Positions 8,015 through 17,332 of a DNA stretch of 64,000 nucleotides are shown piece by piece (within the stretch, counting starts at the first letter, position 1; each line of letters begins with the position of its first letter). The DNA is taken from NCBI RefSeq assembly GCF_022414535.1, contig NZ_JADWYM010000017.1:62001-126000 (forward strand), in the 5' to 3' direction. This DNA is from Streptomyces sp. MUM 2J (lineage in GTDB: Bacteria > Actinomycetota > Actinomycetes > Streptomycetales > Streptomycetaceae). The notes beneath the pieces were generated by a model that was given only the letters and a program-made list of their open reading frames with translations, had not been told where the DNA came from and made no database searches. The position numbers and the translations under genes were made by a program.

Positions 8015-10390
8015 TCAGCAGGCCCCGAGGTCCTGCCACACGCCCCATGCACCGGTGGTACCGGGTTCCTCACCCTTCGTCCACCACTCGGCCTTCCAGG
8101 TGTGCCCCTGGTGCGACACCACGCCGCCGCCCGTGTACACCGTGGTCGACGACCACGCCGCGGCGGTGCAGTTCCCCGTCCCGCCCGTCGGCGTCGGGGT
8201 CGCCGTGGGCGTCGGGCTCGGGCTCGCCGTCGTGCTGGGCGAGGGGCTCGGTGCCGGCGTGGCCGTCACCGGGTCCACCACGGTCGTCCCGCGCGCCAGG
8301 TCACCGGCCAGCGCGTAGCTCTTCCCACCGAACGCCACCGTCCAGTTCGACGGTGTCGAAACCGGTAGGTAGTACACGAAGTCCACGGTCACCGACGCAC
8401 CGGGCGCCAGCGTCTGCCAGCTCGGCAGCTTCAGTGACACGCGGTGGTAGTCGCCCTTCAGACCACCGACGTTGTCCCCGGTGTGGTCGCTGCGGACGAC
8501 CGTGGTACCCCACCCCGACTGGTCCTTGGCGTTACCGGGCGCCGAGGTGCCGTAGTCGAACTGGAACTCCGTGCCGCCCGGCAGGGTCACCGACGTGTTG
8601 TTGGTGATCGTCAGCTTGGGGCTGATGGGGTAGTTGGAGTCGCCGAGCGGGAACCGGCCGAAGTCCACGTCGATGTCCAGCGCCTCGCTCGGCAGGTCGA
8701 TCGTCGAGCGCTTCGCGCCGTAGGGGGAGGCCGACTTGAACTTCTCGTACATCGCGGAGGTCAGGGTCGAGCCCGGCTCGTACTGTCCCTTGGCCGCGTT
8801 CCAGGCGTAATCACCGGCCAGCTCCCACACCATCGTGCCGCCGATGCCCCGCGAGACGACGTAGTCGGCCTTGGCGTTCACCGACTGCTCGTCCTCGGTG
8901 GACAGGAAGACCTTCTTCTGGGCGTTCCACAGCCAGGGTGCGACCAGCGCGGCGTCGTACTCGCGGGCGTAGGTGCCGGTCAGCGTGGTGTCCGCGGGGA
9001 AGCCGTACCGGGTGACGTAGTCGCCGACGATGCCCTTCTCCAGGTTCTTGGCGTGCCACATCGGGTTCGAACCGGCGGGCGCCTCGCGGCCGTCGGCGTC
9101 CAGGTCGTGCCACAGGTTGTCGATGCCGGTGGCGCCGTCACCGCACTTGGTCAGTCCCGAGCCGGCCGGGCAGGCGGTGGTGGCCGCCTTGCCCCACAGG
9201 CCGTCGGTGCCGCCGGTGACGTTCTTGAATCCGCGCGTGTAGTACGGCAGGCCGATGTTGATCCGGCCCGCCGGCATCGACCCGCGGAAGTAGTGGTAGG
9301 CCCAGTCCGCGTTGAGGTAGCCGATGCCGCCGTACTGGGACGTGGAGTACACGCCCGCCGCGGCGAGTTCGGCGTCCCTGCCGTCGTCGAAGAGGGAGGC
9401 GTTCGGGCCGACGTACTCGTTCCAGGCGCCGTGCAGGTCGTAGGACATGATGTTGACGTAGTCCAGGTACTTCTGGACCTGGAAGGTCTCCATGCCGCGC
9501 AGCAGGTATCCCGAGGAGGGGGCCGCCACCGACAGCAGGTAGTGCCTGCCGTCCGCCGCGCCCGCGCGGTCGAGCCGTTCGCGCAGCGTCTTCATCAGCG
9601 CCGCGTAGCCCTTGACCAGACCGGCCCGGCGGGCGTTGGACAGGGACCGGTCGAGCGGGTTGCCCGCGTCCTTCATGGACGTCGGGTACTCGTAGTCGAT
9701 GTCCACGCCGTTGAAGCCGTAGTGGCGGACGAAGTCGACCGCGGAGTCGGCGAAGGTGTCGATGCCGGCCTGGTTGACGGAGCCGTCGGCGTTCGTCGCC
9801 ATGGAGTAGAAGCCGCCGGAACCGACCCGGTTGCCGCTGTCGTCGAAGTAGCCGCCGGTCTCCGCCCAGCCGCCGACGGAGATCAGCGTCTTGACGTTCG
9901 GGTGCTGCTTCCTGAACTTGTTCAGCAGGTTGAAGTGGCCCTGGTAGCGGTAGTCCGGGTCCATCTCCGCCCCGGCCACGCCCGGCCAGGTCATCCCGGT
10001 GGCCGCGTTCGTGGGGCCGTCGGCGCCGACGGAGATCTTGTTGCCCGCGTCGACGTGCGCGAAGGCGTAGTTGATGTGGGTGACCTTGTCCCACGGGATG
10101 TCCGAGGCCAGATAGGCGGGAGCGCCGTCCTTGCCGGTACGCCATCCGGTGAAGTAGCCGATCACCCTGCGCTGGTGGTCGGCTCCCATCCTCTCCCGGC
10201 CGGACGCGTCGTAGACCGAGCAGTAGGGCACATCGACACCCGGTGTCTCGTACAACCCGTCCGGGCGGCAGGACTCCTGGTCGGCCGCGTGCGACACGGT
10301 CGCCGGGAGGCCGGTGAGCAGCAGACCGGCGACGGCCGCGGCGGCTGTGAACAGGGCGGGTCTGAGGCGATGACGTGAGGGGGACAGCAC
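8015..10390 (-). CDS. chiI: Secreted GH18 chitinase with C-terminal chitin-binding module
   Basis: A 791-aa secreted exo/endo-chitinase. A signal peptide ([20 protein letters not shown], ending near SHA-AD) is followed by a GH18 barrel carrying the catalytic motif GVDIDYE (Asp230, Asp232, acid Glu234), [10 protein letters not shown], and [13 protein letters not shown] beta-sandwich of about 130 residues follows. Then come a Thr/Pro/Ser linker (about 700-740) and a CBM5/12 module from CTAAAW to the terminal Cys ([20 protein letters not shown]). GTG at 10390 is chosen because it gives the full signal peptide and has GAGAGG upstream. The symbol follows what I recall of S. coelicolor SCO1444 (ChiI) beside ribE and is unverified. 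Expression is expected to be DasR-repressed and induced by chitin oligomers. Confidence 0.93.
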   Translation of the reverse strand: MLSPSRHRLRPALFTAAAAVAGLLLTGLPATVSHAADQESCRPDGLYETPGVDVPYCSVYDASGRERMGADHQRRVIGYFTGWRTGKDGAPAYLASDIPWDKVTHINYAFAHVDAGNKISVGADGPTNAATGMTWPGVAGAEMDPDYRYQGHFNLLNKFRKQHPNVKTLISVGGWAETGGYFDDSGNRVGSGGFYSMATNADGSVNQAGIDTFADSAVDFVRHYGFNGVDIDYEYPTSMKDAGNPLDRSLSNARRAGLVKGYAALMKTLRERLDRAGAADGRHYLLSVAAPSSGYLLRGMETFQVQKYLDYVNIMSYDLHGAWNEYVGPNASLFDDGRDAELAAAGVYSTSQYGGIGYLNADWAYHYFRGSMPAGRINIGLPYYTRGFKNVTGGTDGLWGKAATTACPAGSGLTKCGDGATGIDNLWHDLDADGREAPAGSNPMWHAKNLEKGIVGDYVTRYGFPADTTLTGTYAREYDAALVAPWLWNAQKKVFLSTEDEQSVNAKADYVVSRGIGGTMVWELAGDYAWNAAKGQYEPGSTLTSAMYEKFKSASPYGAKRSTIDLPSEALDIDVDFGRFPLGDSNYPISPKLTITNNTSVTLPGGTEFQFDYGTSAPGNAKDQSGWGTTVVRSDHTGDNVGGLKGDYHRVSLKLPSWQTLAPGASVTVDFVYYLPVSTPSNWTVAFGGKSYALAGDLARGTTVVDPVTATPAPSPSPSTTASPSPTPTATPTPTGGTGNCTAAAWSSTTVYTGGGVVSHQGHTWKAEWWTKGEEPGTTGAWGVWQDLGAC

Positions 10391-10420
10391 AGTCGGTTCC
10401 TCTCCACGGAAGTTCCGCAG

Positions 10421-10450
10421 ACCCTAGAGAGGACTAGACCAGTGAGTCAA
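10421..10450 (-). promoter_or_regulatory. Chitinase promoter (-35 and -10)
   Basis: Read on the minus strand, TTGACT (10450-10445) and TAGGGT (10426-10421) are 18 bp apart. They fit a vegetative sigma promoter 31 bases upstream of the chitinase GTG, with the proximal dre site filling the spacer. A repressor there would block RNA polymerase directly. Confidence 0.55.
10428..10443 (-). promoter_or_regulatory. Proximal dre (DasR-responsive element)
   Basis: The minus-strand sequence ACTGGTCTAGTCCTCT matches the published DasR consensus ACTGGTCTAGACCACT at 14 of 16 positions. It also contains the 12-bp chitinase promoter repeat form TGGTCTAGTCCT. It lies inside the promoter spacer. DasR is the GntR-type N-acetylglucosamine regulator of chitinases in Streptomyces. 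Confidence 0.7.
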
Positions 10451-10465
10451 TAGGTCTGTACCAAT
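10450..10465 (-). promoter_or_regulatory. Distal dre-like direct repeat of the chitinase promoter
   Basis: ATTGGTACAGACCTAT on the minus strand matches the dre consensus at 11 of 16 positions. Its core TGGTACAGACCT is a direct repeat of the proximal site, the classical paired 12-bp repeat of Streptomyces chitinase promoters. It sits immediately upstream of the -35 box. Confidence 0.5.
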
Positions 10466-10606
10466 CTCAACCAGGGTTCCCCGGCCGCCTGTTGCCCGGA
10501 GCGGTCACGTGCGGGGGTCCTGCCGGCACGGGCTGTGAGCCACCCCACACTCATCCCTCGTATGGACGCGGACCGGGCGTGGCACACTGGCCCTGTAGCT
10601 AAAGCA

Positions 10607-10733
10607 GCGCACTCCGGGGTCGGTGAAAGTCCGAACCGGCGGTTACAGTCCGCGACCCGGTCGCTTCCAGCGGCCGGTTGACCAGGTGAAATTCCTGGAC
10701 CGACGGTTAAAGTCCGGATGGGAGGCAGTGCGC
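10607..10733 (+). ncRNA. FMN riboswitch (RFN element)
   Basis: All signature segments of the FMN aptamer are present in order: GGTGAAAGTCCGAACCGGCG (10622 onward), GGTTACAGTCCG, GGTGAAATTCCTGGACCG, and GGTTAAAGTCCGGATGGGAG. The closing P1 helix is GCGCACT (10607-10613) with AGTGCGC (10727-10733). It precedes ribE by about 150 bases and should switch off the riboflavin operon when FMN is high. The expression platform between 10734 and 10884 was not resolved. Confidence 0.95.
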
Positions 10734-10884
10734 GGCGGGCGGGCATGCGTGTGTGCCGCCGAAACGGCTCGTCCCTCTCGGGACGGGTCCGTCCGGCGTC
10801 GCCTCCCGTGTCCTCGCCCGTACTTCCTGTCGTCGACGACAGGCCCCGGAGTCCGTGCCCGACAGAGGCAGGAGGACCCGGGAA

Positions 10885-11511
10885 GTGTTCACCGGAATCG
10901 TCGAAGAGCTGGGCGAGGTCACGGCCGTCGAGACCCTCGACGACGCCTGTCGCTTCCGCCTGCGCGGCCCCGTCGTCACCGACGGGGCGAAGCACGGCGA
11001 CTCCATCGCCGTCAACGGCGTCTGCCTCACCGTCGTCGAGCACGACGGCGACGAGTTCACCGCCGACGTCATGGCGGAGACCCTCAAGCGGTCCAGTCTC
11101 GGCGCCCTCGGCGTGGGCTCCCGCGTCAACCTCGAACGCCCCATGGCCGTCGGCGCCCGCCTCGGCGGGCACATCGTCCAGGGCCACGTCGACGGCACCG
11201 GCGAGATCCTCGACCGCAAGCCCTCCGAGCACTGGGAGATGGTCACGATCTCCCTCCCCGACGAGCTCACCCGCTACGTCGTCGAGAAGGGCTCCATCAC
11301 GGTCGACGGCATCAGCCTCACCGTCGTCGACGCCGGTCCCGACCACTTCACCGTCAGCCTCATCCCCACCACCCTCGCGCTGACCACGCTCGGCCTGAAG
11401 CAGCCCGGCGACCCGGTCAACCTGGAGGTCGACGTCGTCGCGAAGTACGTCGAGCGCCTGCTCGGCGACCGCGCGCAGCCCCCGCGGCGCGGCGAGGAGG
11501 CGGCCCGGTGA
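10885..11511 (+). CDS. ribE: Riboflavin synthase, alpha subunit
   Basis: A 208-aa enzyme that dismutates two 6,7-dimethyl-8-ribityllumazine molecules to riboflavin. It has the diagnostic N-terminus [12 protein letters not shown] and the two tandem lumazine-binding barrels. The repeats are marked by [15 protein letters not shown] (about 48-62) and the matching [14 protein letters not shown] (about 140-153), plus [13 protein letters not shown]. The GTG at 10885 fixes the MFTGIV start and has GGAGG 9 bases upstream. First gene of the FMN-riboswitch operon; its TGA overlaps the next start by 4 bases. Confidence 0.96.
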   Translation: MFTGIVEELGEVTAVETLDDACRFRLRGPVVTDGAKHGDSIAVNGVCLTVVEHDGDEFTADVMAETLKRSSLGALGVGSRVNLERPMAVGARLGGHIVQGHVDGTGEILDRKPSEHWEMVTISLPDELTRYVVEKGSITVDGISLTVVDAGPDHFTVSLIPTTLALTTLGLKQPGDPVNLEVDVVAKYVERLLGDRAQPPRRGEEAAR

Positions 11512-12149
11512 CCTGGCTCAACTCCGAAGCCTTCGTCCTGTTCGGCCAGCACATCATCTGGTCCGACATGGCCGGCAACATCCTCGGCCTGATCGCGCTC
11601 GCCCTCGGCTGGCGCCGAGCCCTGTGGACCTGGCCCGTGCAGTTCCTCTCCGGCCTGGTGCTGTTCATCGCCTTCTACGGCCACCTCGCCGGCAGCGCCG
11701 GCAAGCAGGTCGTCGTCATGGCCGTCGCACTGTACGGCTGGTGGCAGTGGCGCCGCGGCAGGAGCGGAGCCGACGACGGCCGGATCGCCGTCCGCTTCGC
11801 CTCCCGGGGCGAGCGCGCCGCGATGCTCGCCGCCGCGGCCGGCGGCACCGTCGCCGTGGCCCTGCTCTTCACCGCCTACCCGTCCCTGTCCTGGGACCCC
11901 TGGCCGGACGCCTACATCTTCGTCGGCACCGTCGTCGCCATGTACGCCCAGGCCCGCGGCATGGTCGAGTTCTGGTTCGCCTGGCTGCTCGTCGACCTCG
12001 TCGGCGTGCCCCTGAACTTCGCCAACGGCTACGCCTTCTCCGGCTTCGTCTACGTCATCTACGGCGCGCTCGTCCTGTGGGGCATGCGCGACTGGTGGCT
12101 GCGCTCCCGCCGGACCCCGCAGCCCGTCCTGGAAGGAGCGCCGGCATGA
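11508..12149 (+). CDS. ribM: PnuC-type riboflavin transporter RibM
   Basis: A 213-aa membrane protein with about seven hydrophobic helices of the PnuC/NMN transporter fold: [37 protein letters not shown], and [17 protein letters not shown] near the C-terminus. Location inside the FMN-riboswitch operon between ribE and ribBA points to riboflavin rather than nicotinamide mononucleotide as substrate. This agrees with the characterised RibM carriers of Streptomyces davaonensis and Corynebacterium. GTG start overlaps ribE (GTGA), and its own end overlaps ribBA (ATGA), so translation is probably coupled. Confidence 0.9.
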   Translation: MTWLNSEAFVLFGQHIIWSDMAGNILGLIALALGWRRALWTWPVQFLSGLVLFIAFYGHLAGSAGKQVVVMAVALYGWWQWRRGRSGADDGRIAVRFASRGERAAMLAAAAGGTVAVALLFTAYPSLSWDPWPDAYIFVGTVVAMYAQARGMVEFWFAWLLVDLVGVPLNFANGYAFSGFVYVIYGALVLWGMRDWWLRSRRTPQPVLEGAPA

Positions 12150-13531
12150 CCGCCCGCCCGTCATCCGCCACCCTGAACGAGGCACCCGCCACCGTCCCCG
12201 CGGCCCCGCCGATCCTCTACGGTGCCGAGGCCGTCGAGGACCTCACCCTCGACCCCGTCGCGCAGGCCGTGGCCGACATCGCCGCCGGCCGCCCGGTCGT
12301 GGTCGTCGACGACGAGGACCGCGAGAACGAAGGCGACCTCGTCATCGCCGCAGAGAAGGCGACCGAGGAGATCGTCGCCTTCATGATGAGCGAGTGCCGC
12401 GGCCTGATCTGCGCCCCCATGGAGGGTCCGGAGCTGGACCGGCTGCGACTGCCGCAGATGGTCGAGGACAACACCGAGTCCATGCAGACCGCCTTCACCG
12501 TGTCCGTCGACGCCGGCGCCGCCCACGGCGTCACCACCGGTATCTCCGCCTCCGACCGCGCCACCACCCTCCAGCTGCTGGCGAGCGGCACCGCCGAGCC
12601 GGCCGACCTCGTCCGTCCCGGCCACGTCTTCCCGCTGCGGGCCCGGCCCGGCGGGGTCCTCGCCCGCAACGGCCACACCGAGGCCGCCGTCGACCTCGCC
12701 CGCCTCGCGGGCCTGCGCCCCGCCGGCGCCATCGTCGAGATCGCCGGGGAGGACGGCCGGATGCTGCGTCTTCCCGAGCTGGTCCCGTTCGCCCGCAAGC
12801 ACGGCCTGACGATCATCTCCATCGAGGACCTGATCGCCTACCGACGCTCCCCCGAGCTCCCGGCGTCGCGCGAGCAGGTGGTCCCCCTGCGCGAGCCCGG
12901 CGTCCGCCGCGAGGCCGAGGTCACCCTGCCCACCGCCCACGGAACGTTCAGGGCCCACGGCTACCGCGCCACGGCCGACGGCGTCGAGCACGTCGCCCTC
13001 GTCCACGGCGAGATCGGCGACGGCGAGGACGTCCTCGTCCGCGTCCACTCCGAATGCCTCACCGGCGACGTCTTCGGATCCCAGCGCTGCGACTGCGGCC
13101 CCCAGCTCGACACCGCCCTGGACCGCATCCAGGCCGAGGGCCGCGGCGTCGTCGTCTACCTGCGCGGCCACGAGGGACGCGGCATCGGGCTGCTGTCCAA
13201 GCTGCGCGCCTACGAACTCCAGGAGCGGGGCCGCGACACCCTGGACGCCAACCTGGAACTCGGCCTGCCCGCGGACGCCCGCGACTACGGCGCCGGCGCG
13301 CAGATCCTGGCCGACCTCGGCGTCCGCAGCGTCCGCCTGATGACCAACAACCCCGACAAGAGCGACGCGCTGCTGCGTCACGGGCTCAAGGTCACCGGAC
13401 GCGAGCCGATGCCCGTCACGGCGGGCGAGCACAACCTCCACTACCTGCGCACCAAGCGGGACCGGATGGGGCACGACCTGCCGTGGCTCGACGCGGCCCC
13501 CGCGGTCGCCGGCACCTGCGGCAACCAGTAA
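12146..13531 (+). CDS. ribBA: Bifunctional 3,4-dihydroxy-2-butanone-4-phosphate synthase / GTP cyclohydrolase II
   Basis: A 461-aa fusion supplying both precursors of riboflavin. The N-terminal DHBP synthase domain (about 35-240) has [16 protein letters not shown] with the metal-binding Glu, and [13 protein letters not shown]. The C-terminal GTP cyclohydrolase II domain (about 245-440) has the zinc cysteines in [20 protein letters not shown] and the catalytic [11 protein letters not shown] variable 30-residue N-terminal tail precedes the first domain. The ATG start overlaps ribM by 4 bases. Confidence 0.96.
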   Translation: MTARPSSATLNEAPATVPAAPPILYGAEAVEDLTLDPVAQAVADIAAGRPVVVVDDEDRENEGDLVIAAEKATEEIVAFMMSECRGLICAPMEGPELDRLRLPQMVEDNTESMQTAFTVSVDAGAAHGVTTGISASDRATTLQLLASGTAEPADLVRPGHVFPLRARPGGVLARNGHTEAAVDLARLAGLRPAGAIVEIAGEDGRMLRLPELVPFARKHGLTIISIEDLIAYRRSPELPASREQVVPLREPGVRREAEVTLPTAHGTFRAHGYRATADGVEHVALVHGEIGDGEDVLVRVHSECLTGDVFGSQRCDCGPQLDTALDRIQAEGRGVVVYLRGHEGRGIGLLSKLRAYELQERGRDTLDANLELGLPADARDYGAGAQILADLGVRSVRLMTNNPDKSDALLRHGLKVTGREPMPVTAGEHNLHYLRTKRDRMGHDLPWLDAAPAVAGTCGNQ

Positions 13532-13556
13532 CACACCAGCGAGGAGACACACGAAC

Positions 13557-14042
13557 GTGAGCGGCAAGGGCGCACCGGAACTGTCCGTACGCAATGCGGG
13601 TGACCTGCGGGTCGCCGTCATCGCGGCGCAGTGGCACGAGAAGGTGATGGACGGTCTGGTGGACGGCGCCCTGCGCGCCCTGCACGAGGTGGGTATCGAC
13701 GAGCCGACCCTGCTGCGGGTCCCCGGCAGCTGGGAACTGCCGGTGGCCGCCAAGGCCATGGCCGACCGTGGCTACGACGCCGTCGTCACCCTCGGCGTCG
13801 TCATCCGCGGCGGAACCCCGCACTTCGACTACGTGTGCCAGGGCGTCACCCAGGGACTCACCCAGGTGTCCGTCCAGACCGGGGTCCCCGTCGGCTTCGG
13901 CGTGCTGACGTGCGACACCGAGGAGCAGGCACTGGACCGGGCCGGCCTGGACGGCTCCAGCGAGGACAAGGGGCACGAGGCCGTGACGGCGGCGGTCGCC
14001 ACGGCGGCCACCCTGCGCTCGGTATCCGAACCCTGGCGCTGA
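13557..14042 (+). CDS. ribH: 6,7-dimethyl-8-ribityllumazine synthase
   Basis: A 161-aa lumazine synthase condensing 5-amino-6-ribitylaminouracil with 3,4-dihydroxy-2-butanone-4-phosphate. Family motifs: [46 protein letters not shown] (catalytic His in the PHFDYV region), and [19 protein letters not shown]. The GTG start has GAGGAGAC upstream. Separated from ribBA by 25 bases; last rib gene of the operon. Transcription may run on into hisE. Confidence 0.95.
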   Translation: MSGKGAPELSVRNAGDLRVAVIAAQWHEKVMDGLVDGALRALHEVGIDEPTLLRVPGSWELPVAAKAMADRGYDAVVTLGVVIRGGTPHFDYVCQGVTQGLTQVSVQTGVPVGFGVLTCDTEEQALDRAGLDGSSEDKGHEAVTAAVATAATLRSVSEPWR

Positions 14043-14076
14043 GGAGCGGCCCGCACCGCGTAGGGTAAGGACCACC

Positions 14077-14349
14077 ATGTCCAAGAAGACGTTCGAGGAG
14101 CTCTTCACCGAGCTCCAGCACAAGGCCGCCCAGGGCGATCCCGCCACCTCCCGCACCGCCGAACTGGTGGGCAAGGGCGTCCATGCCATCGGCAAGAAGG
14201 TCGTCGAGGAGGCCGCCGAGGTCTGGATGGCCGCCGAGTACGAGGGCAAGGAGGCGGCAGCCGAGGAGATCTCGCAGTTGCTGTACCACGTGCAGGTGAT
14301 GATGGTCGCCCGCGGGATCTCCCTCGACGACGTCTACGCCCACCTGTAA
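14077..14349 (+). CDS. hisE: Phosphoribosyl-ATP pyrophosphatase
   Basis: A 90-aa all-alpha MazG-fold enzyme for the second step of histidine biosynthesis. Motifs: [31 protein letters not shown] (metal-binding Glu cluster) and [14 protein letters not shown]. Standard length. AAGGA lies 6 bases before the ATG. A TAGGGT hexamer at 14061-14066 could be a -10 box for an additional promoter, though no good -35 is visible. It follows ribH by 34 bases and precedes hisG, a pairing common in actinobacteria. Confidence 0.94.
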   Translation: MSKKTFEELFTELQHKAAQGDPATSRTAELVGKGVHAIGKKVVEEAAEVWMAAEYEGKEAAAEEISQLLYHVQVMMVARGISLDDVYAHL

Positions 14350-14406
14350 GCCGCCCGCCGCCACAGCCGCAAGAACACTCCCCTTCACGCAAAGGAAGCC
14401 GATCTC

Positions 14407-15255
14407 ATGCTGCGCATCGCCGTCCCCAACAAGGGTTCACTGTCCGGCCCTGCGGCGGAGATGCTGCATGAGGCCGGCTACCAGCAGCGCCGCGAGTCCA
14501 AGGAACTGCGGATCGTCGACCCGGAGAACGAGGTCGAGTTCTTCTACCTCCGCCCCCGCGACATCGCGATCTACGTCTCCTCCGGCCGCCTCGACATCGG
14601 CATCACCGGCCGCGACCTGCTCGTCGACTCGGGCGCCGGCGCCGAGGAGATCCTCCCGCTGGGCTTCGCCCGCTCCACCTTCCGCTTCGCCGCCAAGCCG
14701 GGCGCCGTCGCCGGTGCCGAGGACCTCAAGGGCAAGACCGTCGCCACCTCCTACGAGGGGATCGTCGCCAAGCACCTGGCCGACCGCGGTATCGACGCCT
14801 CCGTCGTGCACCTGGACGGCGCCGTCGAGACCGCCATCGAGCTGGGTGTCGCCGAGGTCATCGCCGACGTCGTCGAGACCGGCACGTCGCTGCGCAACGC
14901 CGGCCTGGAGGTCTTCGGCGAGCCCATCATGACGTCCGAGGCCCTGGTGATCCGCCGCACCGGGGCGGACACCGGGGAGCCCAAGGTGCAGCAGTTCCTG
15001 CGCCGCCTCCAGGGTGTTCTGGTCGCCCGGACGTACGTGATGATGGACTACGACATCCGCGCCGAGCACCTGGAGGATGCCGTCGCCATCACGCCCGGTC
15101 TCGAGGGGCCGACGGTCTCGCCGCTGCACAACGAGGGCTGGGTCGCGGTCCGCGCCATGGTGCCGACCAAGGAGGCCCAGCGGATCATGGACGACCTGTA
15201 CGCGATCGGCGCCCGGGCCATCCTGACCACGGCCATCCACGCCTGCCGTCTGTGA
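14407..15255 (+). CDS. hisG: ATP phosphoribosyltransferase (long form)
   Basis: A 282-aa enzyme for the first committed step of histidine synthesis, joining ATP and PRPP. It is the long HisG form with a C-terminal ACT-like regulatory domain (from about residue 210), so feedback inhibition by histidine is expected. Motifs: MLRIAVPNKGSLSGPA, DIGITGRDLLVD, the PRPP loop in ADVVETGTSLRNAGL, and VSPLHNEGWVAVRAMVP. AAAGGAAG sits upstream of the ATG. The last 4 bases overlap the PH-domain gene. Confidence 0.95.
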   Translation: MLRIAVPNKGSLSGPAAEMLHEAGYQQRRESKELRIVDPENEVEFFYLRPRDIAIYVSSGRLDIGITGRDLLVDSGAGAEEILPLGFARSTFRFAAKPGAVAGAEDLKGKTVATSYEGIVAKHLADRGIDASVVHLDGAVETAIELGVAEVIADVVETGTSLRNAGLEVFGEPIMTSEALVIRRTGADTGEPKVQQFLRRLQGVLVARTYVMMDYDIRAEHLEDAVAITPGLEGPTVSPLHNEGWVAVRAMVPTKEAQRIMDDLYAIGARAILTTAIHACRL

Positions 15256-15773
15256 GCACCCCCGCCATGCCCGATTCTCGCGACACCTCCGACCGGCCCA
15301 GCCCGCCTGCCCTGCCGGTCACGTTCCGGCCCGCACGCACCCGGGCCGTCCTGGTCACCGCCGGAGTGGTGATCTTCGTGGTGATCTCCGCCGTCGGGCT
15401 GCTCCTGGAGCAGCTCGGCCCGGGGGAGAAGCTCAGTTTCGTCCTCACCGGCGCGCTGGTCCTCGGCGTCCTGCTGTGGCTCTCCAGGCCGAAGGTGGTC
15501 GCGGACGACGGCGGCGTCACCGTCGTGAACTTCGCCGGCACCCGCCGTCTGGCCTGGGCGGAGATCCTCAAGGTGAACCTGAGGGTCAGCGACCCCTGGG
15601 TCTTCCTCAACCTCAGCGACGGCACCAGCCTGCCCGCGCTCGGCATCCAGCCCGGCATCGACAGACAGCGCGCCATCGACGATGCGCGCGCCCTGAGCGC
15701 GCTGGTCGAGACCCGGTCGATCGCGGAGCCGGACAGGGGCGCCGGGGCGGGCCCGGAGCAGGATCAGGGCTGA
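15252..15773 (+). CDS. PH-domain membrane protein
   Basis: A 173-aa protein with two hydrophobic helices (about 30-50 and 58-75: AVLVTAGVVIFVVISAVGLL and LSFVLTGALVLGVLLWL). A bacterial PH-like (bPH, PF10756-type) domain follows: VADDGGVTVVNFAGTRRLAW and EILKVNLRV...PWVFLNLSDG. Such proteins are common beside hisG in actinobacteria. Function unknown. The GTG start overlaps the hisG stop by 4 bases, so it belongs to the his unit. Confidence 0.8.
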   Translation: MSTPAMPDSRDTSDRPSPPALPVTFRPARTRAVLVTAGVVIFVVISAVGLLLEQLGPGEKLSFVLTGALVLGVLLWLSRPKVVADDGGVTVVNFAGTRRLAWAEILKVNLRVSDPWVFLNLSDGTSLPALGIQPGIDRQRAIDDARALSALVETRSIAEPDRGAGAGPEQDQG

Positions 15774-15809
15774 CTCGGGGGCGCCCGCCCTGCCGCACCC
15801 GGCGGAATC

Positions 15810-15997
15810 TTGACTAATCTGGGGGCAGAGGTCTTTCGCTGTGCCTCCGCCCCTGAGCGCCGCCCCGGCACCCAGGGGCTCCTTCTACCCGAGGAGTGAC
15901 CCTCTCCGGCGATGGACGGATCGTCCTGCAGTACCTGCGCCACCCCCTCCCGGCATAACGCGGACCCACGCCGCGGACATGCGGAGGCGGTGGCATC
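15810..15997 (+). promoter_or_regulatory. Promoter and structured leader of the CorC-like operon
   Basis: TTGACT at 15810-15815 is a candidate -35. The following leader can fold into two clear hairpins: GCCCCTG with CAGGGGC (about 15848-15880) and CTCCT with AGGAG (about 15880-15896). An outer pairing of GAGGTC with GACCCTC is also possible. It ends at a strong GGAGG ribosome binding site at 15983-15987. Leaders of Mg-transport genes often carry metal riboswitches, but the sequence does not match the M-box core I know; identity is unknown. Confidence 0.4.
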
Positions 15998-16001
15998 GTG
16001 A
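15912..16001 (+). CDS. Possible 29-codon upstream ORF coupled to the CorC-like gene
   Basis: ATG at 15912 opens a 29-codon frame whose product starts MDGSSCSTCATPSRHN. Its TGA (15999-16001) overlaps the GTG start (15998) of the transporter gene in the GTGA manner. It could be a leader peptide giving translational coupling. There is no good ribosome binding site (GAGGAG is 15 bases away) and codon use is only partly typical, so it may be fortuitous. Confidence 0.25.
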   Translation: MDGSSCSTCATPSRHNADPRRGHAEAVAS

Positions 16002-17332
16002 CCCTCTCCCTGCTGCTCCTGGCAGCCGCATTCCTGCTCATCCTCGCCAACGGCTTCTTCGTCGCCGCCGAGTTCGGCCTCGTCACGGTCGAGCGCCCGG
16101 AGGCCGAAGAGGCCGCCGCCGAGGGGGACCCCCGCGCCCGCTCGGTCGTCGAGTCGCTCAAGGAGCTGTCCTTCCAGCTCTCCGGCACCCAGCTCGGCAT
16201 CACCATCACCTCCCTCGTCGTCGGCATGCTCGCCGAACCGGCGCTCGCCGGGCTGCTGCACGGCCCGTTCGCCGCGATCGGCATACCCGAGGGCGCGGTC
16301 GGCGGTGTGGCGGTGGTCGTCGGCATGCTGTTGGCCTCCGCCGTGCAGATGGTGATCGGCGAGCTCGTGCCGAAGAACTGGGCGGTCTCCAAGCCGCTGC
16401 AGGTCGCGCGTTTCGTCGCCGGCCCGCAGCGGATCTTCTCCCGCCTGTTCCGGCCGGTCATCGCCGGACTCAACGCCGTCGCCAACCGTCTGGTCCGCGC
16501 GCTCGGCGTCGAGCCCGCCGAGGAACTGGCCTCCGCCCGCACCCCCGGCGAGCTGGTCTCCCTGGCCCGCCACTCGGCCCGGGCCGGCGCCCTGGAGCAG
16601 GACACCGCCGACCTGTTCGTACGGACCCTGTCGCTCGGCGAGCTGACCGCCCAGCACGTCATGACCCCGCGGGTCAGGGTCAGCGCGCTCCAGTCGTCGG
16701 CGACCGCCGAGGACGTGGTCAACCTGACCCGGGCCACCGGCCTGTCCCGCTTCCCCGTCTACCGGGACAAGATCGACGAGGTCGTCGGCATGGTCCATCT
16801 CAAGGACGCGCTGGCCGTCCCGGTGCACGACCGCCTGCGGACCCCCGTCGTCCGGATCGCCCGCCGTGCGCTGCTCGTCCCCGAGACGCTGCCCGTGCAG
16901 CCGCTGTTGGCGCGGCTGCGCAGCGAGCAGCCCATCGCCGTCGTGGTCGACGAGTACGGCGGGACGGCCGGCGTGGTCACCCTGGAGGACATCGTCGAGG
17001 AACTCGTCGGCGAGGTCCGCGACGAGCACGACGGACACGACCTGCCCGAACTCGCGGCCGTCCCGCCCGAGGACGGCCGGCCCGCCTGGGACGTGGACGG
17101 CAGCTGCCGGGTCGACATCCTCCAGCGCATAGGACTGGACGTACCCGAGGGCCCCTACGAGACGGTCGCCGGCCTCGTCGCCGACCTGCTGGGCCGTATC
17201 CCCGCACCCGGTGACCGGGCCGAACTGCCCGGCTGGCGGCTCTCCGTGCGCCAGGTCGGCCACTACCGCGCGGAGCGTGTCCGCCTGGTGCGCACGGCTC
17301 CGGTCGTGAACGTCATGGAGGCCGCCCGGTGA
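15998..17332 (+). CDS. CNNM/HlyC-CorC family membrane protein (444 aa)
   Basis: Membrane protein implicated in Mg2+/cobalt handling or transport regulation. It contains a DUF21/CNNM transmembrane domain (about residues 1-185, four helices including LLLLAAAFLLILANGFFVAAEFGLV and QMVIGELVPKNWAVSKP). A tandem CBS pair follows (about 205-330: QHVMTPRVRVSAL, TGLSRFPVYRDKIDEVVGMV, PIAVVVDEYGGTAGVVTLEDIVEELVGE). A CorC_HlyC C-terminal domain (about 355-435, ending LPGWRLSVRQVGHYRAERVRLV) closes it. GTG start with GGAGG 10 bases upstream. It overlaps the second paralogue by 4 bases; the pair probably works as a heteromer. Confidence 0.92.
   Translation: MTLSLLLLAAAFLLILANGFFVAAEFGLVTVERPEAEEAAAEGDPRARSVVESLKELSFQLSGTQLGITITSLVVGMLAEPALAGLLHGPFAAIGIPEGAVGGVAVVVGMLLASAVQMVIGELVPKNWAVSKPLQVARFVAGPQRIFSRLFRPVIAGLNAVANRLVRALGVEPAEELASARTPGELVSLARHSARAGALEQDTADLFVRTLSLGELTAQHVMTPRVRVSALQSSATAEDVVNLTRATGLSRFPVYRDKIDEVVGMVHLKDALAVPVHDRLRTPVVRIARRALLVPETLPVQPLLARLRSEQPIAVVVDEYGGTAGVVTLEDIVEELVGEVRDEHDGHDLPELAAVPPEDGRPAWDVDGSCRVDILQRIGLDVPEGPYETVAGLVADLLGRIPAPGDRAELPGWRLSVRQVGHYRAERVRLVRTAPVVNVMEAAR

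Noticed and set aside
12146-13531. Thought of splitting ribBA into separate ribB and ribA genes
   Set aside because: A single continuous frame joins both domains with no internal start signal; the fusion is normal in actinobacteria.
15810-15997. Calling the CorC leader an M-box (ykoK) riboswitch
   Set aside because: The conserved M-box core (GTTAGGTGAGGCTCC-type) is absent.
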